DNA of 64,000 nt from CAVPXC01 sp963709505. GTDB lineage: Bacteria; Chloroflexota; Anaerolineae; JAAEKA01. Of this stretch, positions 18,179 to 25,118 are shown piece by piece. The position numbers and the translations under genes were made by a program. Position 1 is the stretch's first letter. Every line of letters begins with the position of its first letter. The notes below the pieces were generated by a model, which searched no databases, was not told the origin of the DNA, and was given only the letters and a program-made list of their open reading frames with translations. Where the stretch lies: NCBI GenBank assembly GCA_963709505.1, contig CAVPXC010000012.1, forward strand, positions 124,001-188,000. Direction: 5' to 3'.

Positions 18179-19201
18179 ATGCGTTACAAACTTTTCGGCA
18201 AGAGCGGCCTGCGGGTCTCAGAACTGGCGTTGGGAACAATGACGTTCGGCGAAGACTGGGGCTGGGGCGCGTCGAAAGAGGTCAGCCAACAGATCTTCGA
18301 TGCCTATGCCGCGGCCGGTGGCAACTTCGTCGACACGGCCAATCGCTACACCGAAGGCGCCAGCGAACGCTTTGTCGGCGAATTCGTCGCCGCCGACCGC
18401 GAACACTTCGTGGTCGCCACCAAATACACGCTCAAGACGCGCACCGGCGACCCCAACGCCGCCGGCAACCACCGCAAAAACATGGTGCAAGCGCTTGAGG
18501 CCAGTCTGAAGCGATTGAACATGGATTATGTCGATGTCTTTTGGCTTCATGCCTGGGACTTCATGACCCCCGTCGACGAGGTCATGCGCGGCCTGGACGA
18601 CCTGGTGCGCGCCGGCAAGGTGCTCTACGTCGGCATCTCCGACACCCCAGCCTGGGTCGTGGCCCAAGCCAACACCCTCGCCGAGCTGCGCGGCTGGTCG
18701 CGCTTCGCCGGCCTGCAGATCCGCTACAGCCTGGCCGACCGCGCGGCCGAACGCGAGCTGCTCCCCATGGCTCGCGCACTCGATCTGGCCGTCACCCCTT
18801 GGAGCGTGCTGGGCGCCGGCGTGCTGACCGGCAAGTACAACAAGGACGCGGCAGCCACGGGTCGCGTCGCACAATGGGGCGCCTCCCAGCGTGACCTGGC
18901 TCTCGCCGATACGGTGCTGCAGGTCGCGACAGAGACCGGTTGCTCGCCGTCGCAAGTTGCCATCAACTGGGTCCGCCAAAAGCCGGGCGTCATCATCCCG
19001 ATCCTTGGCGCCACCAAGCTCGCCCAGCTGACCGATAACCTCGACTGCCTGGCGCATCCCCTCGACGAAGCCCAAATCACCCGGCTCGACACAGACAGTC
19101 AAATCGAACTAGGCTTTCCCCACGACTTCTTGTCCTCGGGCAACGTCCGCGACATGGTCTTTGCCGGAACGTTCGATCAGATCGATAACCACCGGGTGTA
19201 G
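18179..19201 (+). CDS. aldo/keto reductase
   Basis: 340 residues. The start has GAAAGGAAACAAC upstream. The AKR catalytic tetrad is complete: Asp52, Tyr57, Lys82 and His124. The family signature LGTMTFGEDWGWG, the NADPH-binding region (PILGATKLAQLTDNL) and TPWSVLGAGVLTGKY are all present. Most likely a cytosolic NADPH-dependent carbonyl reductase of the YajO/Tas type with unknown substrate. It faces the oppositely directed SDR gene, with a heptamer hairpin between them. Confidence 0.88.
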   Translation: MRYKLFGKSGLRVSELALGTMTFGEDWGWGASKEVSQQIFDAYAAAGGNFVDTANRYTEGASERFVGEFVAADREHFVVATKYTLKTRTGDPNAAGNHRKNMVQALEASLKRLNMDYVDVFWLHAWDFMTPVDEVMRGLDDLVRAGKVLYVGISDTPAWVVAQANTLAELRGWSRFAGLQIRYSLADRAAERELLPMARALDLAVTPWSVLGAGVLTGKYNKDAAATGRVAQWGASQRDLALADTVLQVATETGCSPSQVAINWVRQKPGVIIPILGATKLAQLTDNLDCLAHPLDEAQITRLDTDSQIELGFPHDFLSSGNVRDMVFAGTFDQIDNHRV

Positions 19202-19203
19202 CA

Positions 19204-19301
19204 GTGGAGGGTGGAGAGTGGAGGGTGGAGGGTGGAGGGTGGAGGGTCCGAAGCAGATGTTCCGCGGCCAGCTCCCCACCCTCCACCCTCCACCCTCCAC
19301 T
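19204..19301. repeat. heptamer inverted repeat GTGGAGG/CTCCACC between convergent genes
   Basis: Six units of GTGGAGG-type sequence (19204-19245) are followed after about 28 bp by four complementary units (19274-19301). They form a large hairpin exactly between the stops of two convergent genes, so it may act as a bidirectional terminator. Confidence 0.8.
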
Positions 19302-19305
19302 GATT

Positions 19306-20013
19306 TTACCAGGAAATCAACTCGCGATCCCGAAAAAACCCACCACTCGGCCCCCCGTCCGGCAGCGTCGCAAGCCAAACGATGCTGTCGGCGCCTTGCT
19401 CGATGCTACGCGGCGCGGCGGGCCCACCCATCTCGGTTCGAACCGAGCCCGGACAGGCCGCGTTGACCAGCACGTTGCTGCCGCGCGTCGCGTCGGCTAA
19501 CATCAACGTAAGCCCGTTGAGTGCGAGCTTCGACAGCCGGTAGGACGGCATGTCTCCAACCATGCTCGAGATCTGCCCGGCGCCGGAGGAGACGTTCACT
19601 ACCCGCCCGAAGCCCCGTTCCACCATACCCGGAACGATTTCCTGGCACAACATTAAGGGACCGAACAGGTTGGTGTCCAGTGTCGCGTGATAGACCGCCT
19701 GCTCAACCTCCATCACCCCTCGCCCTTCGTCGGGATAGACGGCCGCGTTGTTGACCAAGACGTCAGCGCCGCCGAAATTGCGCTCGACGTAGTGTTTCAA
19801 GTCCTTGATCTGCCGCTGACTGGTGACGTTGAGGGGGCGAAAGACGATTTCTCCTCCCTCGCGTTTGAGCCGCTCGGCTGCCTCCAATCCCTGGTTGACC
19901 TTACGGCTGGTCAGGACGACGCAGTAGCCGAGCCCCGCCAACTGGCGGCACACCTCGAAGCCAATCCCGCGATTTCCACCGGTGACGATCGCCGTGCGCA
20001 TCTGCCTGTCCAT
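19306..20013 (-). CDS. short-chain dehydrogenase/reductase (carbonyl-reductase type)
   Basis: 235 residues. The Rossmann motif TGGNRGIG is at the N-terminus, NNAA mid-protein, and the catalytic Ser, Tyr and Lys are seen in VVNVSSGAG and SYRLSKLALN. CPGSVRTEMGGP follows, as in carbonyl-reductase-like SDRs. It lies 9 bp downstream of msrB on the same strand, so the two are probably one transcript. Confidence 0.85.
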   Translation of the reverse strand: MDRQMRTAIVTGGNRGIGFEVCRQLAGLGYCVVLTSRKVNQGLEAAERLKREGGEIVFRPLNVTSQRQIKDLKHYVERNFGGADVLVNNAAVYPDEGRGVMEVEQAVYHATLDTNLFGPLMLCQEIVPGMVERGFGRVVNVSSGAGQISSMVGDMPSYRLSKLALNGLTLMLADATRGSNVLVNAACPGSVRTEMGGPAAPRSIEQGADSIVWLATLPDGGPSGGFFRDRELISW

Positions 20014-20022
20014 GGCCTCAAG

Positions 20023-20430
20023 CTACTCTTCTTTCGGTGTTGCCGGGGCGAATTGAAGCGCGTCGGAGTTGATGCAAAAGCGTTTACCGGTGGGCTGCGG
20101 GCCATCGTCGAAGACGTGACCCAGGTGGCCGCCACAGCGGTTGCAAACCACCTCAGTACGGACCATAAAGTGGCTGATGTCGCGCTTGGTCTCCACCGCC
20201 TCCGGATCGACGGGCTCCCAGTAGCTGGGCCAGCCCGAGCCGGATTCGTACTTGGTGTCAGAGCTAAACAGCTGGGCGCCGCAGCCGGCGCACAAGTAGG
20301 CGCCGGCCGTCTGGTTGTGATAGTACTTGCCGGTGCCTGGCCGCTCCGTGCCTTTTTGGCGCAAGATATTGTACTGCTCGGGCGTCAGCGTCTGGCGCCA
20401 CTCGGCATCTGATTTTATCGTCTTCTCCAT
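20023..20430 (-). CDS. msrB: peptide-methionine (R)-S-oxide reductase MsrB
   Basis: 135 residues, full length for a single-domain MsrB. Zinc ligands are Cys47, Cys50, Cys96 and Cys99 (CAGC and CNRC). The catalytic cysteine is Cys119 in RFCINSDAL. GSGWPSY and GHLGHVFDDGP are diagnostic. It repairs oxidised methionine (R form) in proteins in the cytosol and fits the redox theme of its neighbours. Confidence 0.95.
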   Translation of the reverse strand: MEKTIKSDAEWRQTLTPEQYNILRQKGTERPGTGKYYHNQTAGAYLCAGCGAQLFSSDTKYESGSGWPSYWEPVDPEAVETKRDISHFMVRTEVVCNRCGGHLGHVFDDGPQPTGKRFCINSDALQFAPATPKEE

Positions 20431-20452
20431 AGCATATTGCTCCTGAAAAGCT

Positions 20453-20542
20453 GACTACTCACCTGTCATTCCCGCGGAAGCGGAAAATCAGCCCAAGCAA
20501 GCTAGATTCTCGCTTGCGCGGGAATGACGGGTGAGCAGTTAC
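20453..20542. repeat. dispersed palindrome, ATTCCCGC family
   Basis: The left arm (20453-20475) and right arm (20518-20542) share GTCATTCCCGC / GCGGGAATGAC plus flanking matches, with about 40 bp between. The same arms form a tighter palindrome at 43307-43360, so this is a repeated element family. Confidence 0.75.
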
Positions 20543-20573
20543 CTGAAAAGTTTCAAACGCTGCCGCGTATTCC

Positions 20574-21234
20574 TCAGCGGTAGACTATTTCCCGCTGCCA
20601 TTGGCCTTGCGGTTCACAGTGCAGCTGCCAATAGACGTCAGCTATCCGGTCGGGATCAAACAAAGTACCTGGCTGAACCATGCCGGCAATGGTCACGGTC
20701 GCCACGTGAATGCCTGCCGGCTCCAGCTCAGCGGCCAGACTGAAGACCAAGTTGCGCAGACCGGCCTTGCCCACGGCTAAGGCAGCCGCTTGCGGCCATG
20801 GATTGAGCGCCAACCCACCTCCGGTGAACAGCATCGTTCCGGCCCCTGCCGTCCGCATCTGGGGAAACACCTGCTGGGAGGCAACCAACGCCCCGACCAC
20901 ATTGGAGCGAAAGGCCTCGACCAACTGCTCGCCATCCAACGTCGAGGGAGCGCCCGGAGCGTTTGCGGCGACGTTGTAGACCAGGACCGCTGTCGGGCCC
21001 AGATGGTTGGTGATACGCTCAAACGCTCCGCGCAAGGATTGGGCTTCGCCGGCATCGGCGGCAAAGCCAAAGGAACTCGACGCCGCCAGCGGAGAGCTCT
21101 GCCTGATAATCTGCCAGAGCTTCCTCGCGCCGGGCAATCAATGCGACCCGAAAGCCTTCTCGACCAAAACGCCGGGCTACGGCCAGGCTGACGCCCGGTC
21201 CTGCACCGACGATAGTGCATAGTTTGGTGTTCAT
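20574..21234 (-). CDS. atypical SDR lacking the catalytic tyrosine, one frameshift
   Basis: The N-terminus (CTIVGAGPGVSLAVARRFG, starting at 21234) and the rest (from ASSSFGFAADAG to the stop at 20574) lie in different frames and join near 21085. The whole is about 220 residues. The cofactor motif is GAGPGVS. The usual Tyr-x-x-x-Lys reads LAVGK, so the catalytic Tyr is missing, as in a known divergent SDR subgroup whose members are not proven dehydrogenases. Its gene follows the CDGSH gene on the same strand by a few bases. Confidence 0.7.
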
Positions 21235-21242
21235 TTCGTCCT

Positions 21243-21905
21243 TTAGAGGCCCTCAGCCTTGAAGCCAATGTCCTTGTGGGTACCGTCGCAGAACGGCTTG
21301 TTGTGCGAGCCGCCGCAGCGGCATAGGAAGGCACGGTTGCCCTCAAACGCAATCAGGCCGTCGGCGCTGGACAACCCCAAGTCGCCTTCGATCTTGATCG
21401 AGCCGTCGGCCGTCGGAATAACAATCAACCTACCGCCAGTTTGGATCGTGTCGATCAGGCGAACCCTGTTTTCTCCAAGCGCTCCGGAGTTTGCAAACCC
21501 GATACGAACGTGACTGTTGTCGCAGAACGGCTTGTTGTGCGAATCGCCGCAGCGGCAAAGCGCCATGCGCGTATCCTGCACCACGGCGCCATCGACCAGG
21601 CGCAGCTCAATGTCGCCGCGCAGGTACAAGGGGCCGCGGTCGCGTAAGCAAATCGTATTTTGCTCAGGCGCGCCCTCGGCTGCGCCGCCGTCTTTACGCT
21701 CAAAGTGCAACGCGCCGGTGGGACAACGCATTATCACCTCGGCAACTGCGTCCGCCGCAGCGTTGGCCGGCTGGATCCACGGCCGTTTGCCGGTATCGAA
21801 CACGCCCGGCAACCCGCGCACGCATTCGGCGGCATGCGTACATCGTTCGGCGTCGTAGGTAACGACGATGTCATCACTCCAGTATGCTTTTACCTTAGCG
21901 GTCAT
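21243..21905 (-). CDS. iron-sulfur protein with 4Fe-4S domain and two CDGSH domains
   Basis: The ATG at 21905 is preferred; the frame opens at 21929. The N-terminal part is a Fer4_19/YjdI-like divergent cluster domain (CTHAAECVRGLPGVF and MRCPTGALHF). Two CDGSH (mitoNEET-type) motifs follow, CRCGDSHNKPFCDNSH and CRCGGSHNKPFCDGTH, each with the 3-Cys-1-His pattern for a 2Fe-2S cluster. It probably carries three clusters for electron transfer or redox sensing. Confidence 0.85.
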   Translation of the reverse strand: MTAKVKAYWSDDIVVTYDAERCTHAAECVRGLPGVFDTGKRPWIQPANAAADAVAEVIMRCPTGALHFERKDGGAAEGAPEQNTICLRDRGPLYLRGDIELRLVDGAVVQDTRMALCRCGDSHNKPFCDNSHVRIGFANSGALGENRVRLIDTIQTGGRLIVIPTADGSIKIEGDLGLSSADGLIAFEGNRAFLCRCGGSHNKPFCDGTHKDIGFKAEGL

Positions 21906-21940
21906 GGGGTTTTGTCCTTCTCTGGCCATTCAACGTTTTT

Positions 21941-22026
21941 GATCCTCAGATCGGTCCGGTCCCCGAAGACCGGACCGATCTGAGGATCAAGTGCGATCGG
22001 TCCGGTCTTCGGGGACCGGACCGATC
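21941..22026. repeat. two adjacent perfect palindromes with complementary loops
   Basis: The first has 20-bp arms (21941-21960, 21969-21988) and loop CCCCGAAG. The second has 12-bp arms (21995-22006, 22015-22026) and loop CTTCGGGG. The core GATCGGTCCGGT occurs four times in alternating orientation. The tract sits 7 bp after the stop of the next gene and upstream of the CDGSH gene. Confidence 0.85.
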
Positions 22027-22032
22027 TCCTCG

Positions 22033-22653
22033 TCAACTGATCGCCGGCGCCTTGTAGAGGTAAGTCGAATCGGTAAGCTGCTTGAGCACAAACGCCGCCA
22101 CGTCGGCGCGGGAGACCTGACCGGCGCCAATCTCAGGGTCGAGGCCGGACTTGTAGCTGCCGGCGGCGGGACCGTCGGTCAATCCGCCCGGGCGGATGAT
22201 GGTCCAATCGAGGCCACTGGCCTTGATCACCTGCTCCTGGCGCTCCTTGTCCTCCATCGGCTTCCTGAGCACGCTCTTCATCAACATCTTGAAGGCGAAT
22301 GACACCTGATCCTTGCTCTCGCCCACGCCCAGCGAGCTAACGATGATGATTCGGCGCGGCTGCCCGAGCCGCTTCATGGCGTCGACGATTGCCTGCGTTC
22401 CTTGTGAGACAATATAATCCGGATTGGAGTCGGTGTTGCCCAGCGAGACGATAACAGCCTCGGCGTCTTGCAGGGTTTCGTCGACTTTGGCGGCGTCGAG
22501 CACGTTGCCCGTGACGACGGCTAAGTTGGCATTGTTTAGGCCAAGCTTCGCAGGATCCCGCACCAACACGATTACCTGGTCCCCTGCGGCCAGCGCTTGC
22601 TGGACCACTTGTTTGCCCGTGCCGCCGGTGGCGCCAAAAACAGCGATCTTCAT
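22033..22653 (-). CDS. NAD(P)H-binding SDR-like protein
   Basis: 206 residues with a good ribosome site (TAGGAGAAAAAGACC before the ATG). It opens KIAVFGATGGTGKQVV and continues with VIVSLGNTDSN, IIIVSSLGVGES and WTIIRPGGLTDGP. This is the pattern of the NAD(P)H-binding (PF13460) biliverdin-reductase-B/YwnB-like group. A catalytic role is not evident from motifs. It probably belongs to the redox gene block on this strand. Confidence 0.8.
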   Translation of the reverse strand: MKIAVFGATGGTGKQVVQQALAAGDQVIVLVRDPAKLGLNNANLAVVTGNVLDAAKVDETLQDAEAVIVSLGNTDSNPDYIVSQGTQAIVDAMKRLGQPRRIIIVSSLGVGESKDQVSFAFKMLMKSVLRKPMEDKERQEQVIKASGLDWTIIRPGGLTDGPAAGSYKSGLDPEIGAGQVSRADVAAFVLKQLTDSTYLYKAPAIS

Positions 22654-22668
22654 GGTCTTTTTCTCCTA

Positions 22669-23025
22669 CTATTCTTCTCGGTCTTGCGTCTCAGCCGCCC
22701 GGCGACTTTTTTGTTGCCGTGCGATCTCGTATGAGTCGGACAGCAAAGCGATCGCCCGATCGACGTCAGCCGGTTGCCGGAGGTAAAAGCTGATCCACCC
22801 GGTTTCGGGCAGCAGATGATGCGGTTCGGCCCGTCCGGCGGCGACCACGGCGTCCCGCACCTTCTTCGGAAACGGGATATCGAGCATGTGATCGCCATGA
22901 AGATGCCCGATCTCACGCGTGTCCAGCCGATATTCCGTACCGCCAAACCGATGCGGCGCGGCGGTCATGCTGTCCCAACTCAACACGGCCCGCGTGATCT
23001 CCTCATTTGCACCAGTCACTGCCAT
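22669..23025 (-). CDS. luciferase-domain/DUF5519 family protein
   Basis: 118 residues. The pattern W-D-S-M-x-x-x-P-H-R-F-G-G-T-E-Y, then EIGHLHGDHMLDIPFPKKVRD and PETGWISFYLRQP, matches the small luciferase-like domain family (DUF5519). The function in bacteria is unknown. It is 15 bp upstream of the previous gene on the same strand. Confidence 0.7.
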   Translation of the reverse strand: MAVTGANEEITRAVLSWDSMTAAPHRFGGTEYRLDTREIGHLHGDHMLDIPFPKKVRDAVVAAGRAEPHHLLPETGWISFYLRQPADVDRAIALLSDSYEIARQQKSRRAAETQDREE

Positions 23026-23053
23026 AGATATCCATCCGCCTCCTTCAGCGCCA

Positions 23054-23081
23054 ACTGTTCACTGTTCACTGTTCACTGTTC
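23054..23081. repeat. heptamer tandem repeat ACTGTTC x4
   Basis: Four perfect ACTGTTC units in the short spacer between two minus-strand genes. The last unit touches the stop codon of the PIG-L gene. It is unrelated in sequence to the other heptamers but has the same 7-bp period. Confidence 0.8.
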
Positions 23082-23925
23082 ACTGCCCCAGCTCTGCAAA
23101 CAAATCATCCATCACCAAACTCTTCTGCTCCACCGGCCAGGCCAACGCATAGGCCTCGCGGCTCAGCATCTGCTTGAGCGCATCGTCGGGCAGCTTGCGG
23201 AAGAAGCTGTCAGAGCCGAACTGGGTCGCGTGGCACATAAGCGCCGCAAACTTCGCTTCGACCTGTTCGGCAACGTCGATGACGGCGTCTACCTGATCGT
23301 CGGGCCAGCCGAGCTCGCCTTTGTCGATCCGCTCTTGCCAGCCGCCGGCATCTTCGCCCAGAGAGACCATGCGATCGCGCATTTCCAGAAAGAAGGAGCG
23401 GGGAATCACTTGATAAAACAAGCGGCTGGCGTGCCAGGCCTTACCCTGCTCGAGAAACTGCGACGCGTCAGCAGCGGCGTGAAAGGCCGCCACGGTGTGC
23501 CTATGGATGGCCAGATGATCGGGATGGCCATAGCCGCCGTTTGGCTCGAACGTCAGCACCACCTGCGGCTGCAGCCGGCGGATGATACCCACCAGCCGCG
23601 CCACGACCTCGTCGGTGGGGGCGTTGATGTAGGCGCGGGGGTCTTCGTTTTCCGGCGTGCCAACCATTCCAGAATCGCGATAGTCGAGGAAGATCAGCTC
23701 CTGCACACCAAGCATGCCGGCCGCGCAGCGCAGCTCGTCCTGCCGCACCTGCCAGAGGGTTTCGGGCGTCGCCAGAGCCGAGTCGGCGATCTCGCCCACG
23801 TCGCCGTTGGTAGCGCAGACCAGCGCGGTCAGTGTGCCACGGGCAGCGTAATGCGCCAGGGTCCCGCCGGAACCGAAGGCCTCGTCGTCGGGATGGGCAA
23901 AAAGAGCGAGAAGTGTCTTAGTCAC
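23080..23925 (-). CDS. PIG-L family LmbE-like deacetylase
   Basis: 281 residues. The zinc-binding motif AHPDDE is at residues 10-15 and the second signature GYGHPDH mid-protein. Relatives remove N-acetyl groups from GlcNAc-linked substrates (mycothiol and bacillithiol synthesis, mycothiol conjugate amidase). The substrate is not determined here. The frameshifted double-GNAT (mycothiol-synthase-like) gene at 17.1 kb makes a thiol pathway an idea worth testing, no more. Confidence 0.85.
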   Translation of the reverse strand: MTKTLLALFAHPDDEAFGSGGTLAHYAARGTLTALVCATNGDVGEIADSALATPETLWQVRQDELRCAAGMLGVQELIFLDYRDSGMVGTPENEDPRAYINAPTDEVVARLVGIIRRLQPQVVLTFEPNGGYGHPDHLAIHRHTVAAFHAAADASQFLEQGKAWHASRLFYQVIPRSFFLEMRDRMVSLGEDAGGWQERIDKGELGWPDDQVDAVIDVAEQVEAKFAALMCHATQFGSDSFFRKLPDDALKQMLSREAYALAWPVEQKSLVMDDLFAELGQ

Positions 23926-24331
23926 GAGCTGGTTCCTGTTCTTTCAGACTAACGGCTGCATAGATTTCGCCAAGAAAGCGACTGGGCTTGGTACCGAGCA
24001 AGCGGGTGTCGGCAAAGCCGCACCGCAGCGCCAGATCCTGCCACGTCCCGAACGATAGCGGATGCGGCACCCATGTGTTACCGCGATTGGCGCCGTACTC
24101 CACCAGGATCAACCGGCCGCCTGGCTTGAGATAGCGATGAACGAGCTGCACGATAGGCTCCTTGCTGCGATGGAAGTGCAACGAGTTAGCCATGATTGTA
24201 CCGTCCAACGGGGGCAGCGGGAGCCAGCGAGTGAAGTCGGCGGTAAAACTCCGCCCGGCGCGATCACCCCACCTCGCAGCAAAGTCACATGATCGGTATG
24301 GTCCATAACGGATCGATGGCCTTGCAGCCAT
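23918..24331 (-). pseudogene. SAM-dependent methyltransferase, 5'-truncated remnant
   Basis: Only the C-terminal half is present (ANSLHFHR, YLKPGGRLILVEYGANRGNTWVPHPLSF). The N-terminal glycine-rich SAM motif is absent, and none is found upstream on the - strand before the toxin-antitoxin region. Its 3' end overlaps the PIG-L start by 8 bp, so the pair was once an operon. Arrival of the toxin-antitoxin segment next to it may have caused the loss. Confidence 0.7.
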
Positions 24332-24413
24332 TATACCGGTTATTAGGGGAACCCTGCGTTATGCGCCTTACACTTAGCACACAAATACAAAAAGCTCGGC
24401 ATGGTCGAACCGA

Positions 24414-24442
24414 TTGACTTTTTGAAAAGTCTATGGCATTAT
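24414..24442 (+). promoter_or_regulatory. promoter and palindrome upstream of the toxin-antitoxin pair
   Basis: A -35 TTGACT (24414-24419) and -10 CATTAT (24437-24442) are spaced by 17 bp. GACTTTTTGAAAAGTC (24416-24431, 7-bp arms) overlaps the -35 and is a plausible autoregulatory operator for the antitoxin. Confidence 0.5.
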
Positions 24443-24499
24443 ATAACCATGGTCATGGCTATGGCCACCAATCAACTCGCGCTGTCATGGAGGCGCCTC

Positions 24500-24730
24500 A
24501 TGCTTACTATCTCCAAGAGCAAGTTAAAAACCCACATGCTGCAGGTTTTTCGTCAGATCGAGCAGACCGGTGAGGAGGTCATTGTCACCGACAACAATCG
24601 TCCTGTGCTTCGAATCCAGCCCTTTGCCCGGAAACCTGGCGTCGACGAGGTGTTCTCCCCGTATCGCGGCAAGATGGTCTTGCACGAAGATCCGGATACA
24701 CCCACTGCTGACGAATGGAGCGAAGTCTAA
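24500..24730 (+). CDS. Phd/YefM family antitoxin
   Basis: 76 residues from the ATG preceded by GGAGGC. The N-terminal SKSKLKTHMLQVFRQIEQTGEEVIVTDNNRPVLRIQPF is the Phd/YefM fold (quoted here as a region, about residues 4-41): DNA-binding and self-pairing. The acidic C-terminus would wrap the toxin. It is directly followed, with no gap, by the PIN toxin. Confidence 0.85.
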   Translation: MLTISKSKLKTHMLQVFRQIEQTGEEVIVTDNNRPVLRIQPFARKPGVDEVFSPYRGKMVLHEDPDTPTADEWSEV

Positions 24731-25111
24731 ATGGTGGTGCTTGATACGTCTGCGCTGCTCTCTTGGACATTTTCTCCAGAGCAGCTTTCTGCAAACGCAG
24801 CCAAGGCAATCGAAGAAGCTCAACAAGTCGCCATCAGTTCGATGTCGATCTGGGAGATTGGTCTCAAAGTGAAGCGCGGCAAACTGGAGCTTCCCCTGTC
24901 ACCCGACGCATTCGTGCTGAAACTCAAAGAGACAGATAGAATGCGAATCGAACCGGTTACTGAAGCGACCTGGCTGAAAAACCTGGAGCTGCCCTGGGAC
25001 CACAAGGATCCGGCCGACCGCACGATTGTAGCCACAGCTGCCCTGTTCAATTGTCCCCTAATTACTTCTGATCTGGAGATTCGATCATTCTATGCGAATG
25101 CTGTGTGGTAG
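24731..25111 (+). CDS. vapC: PIN-domain ribonuclease toxin (VapC type)
   Basis: 126 residues. The four acidic PIN residues are present: Asp5 (LDTSALL), Glu42 (SIWEIGLK), Asp96 (DPADRTIV) and Asp114 (ITSDLEI). VapC enzymes cut tRNA or rRNA when free of antitoxin. The start codon abuts the antitoxin stop, typical of a co-translated type II pair. Confidence 0.88.
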   Translation: MVVLDTSALLSWTFSPEQLSANAAKAIEEAQQVAISSMSIWEIGLKVKRGKLELPLSPDAFVLKLKETDRMRIEPVTEATWLKNLELPWDHKDPADRTIVATAALFNCPLITSDLEIRSFYANAVW

Positions 25112-25118
25112 TGTGTGT

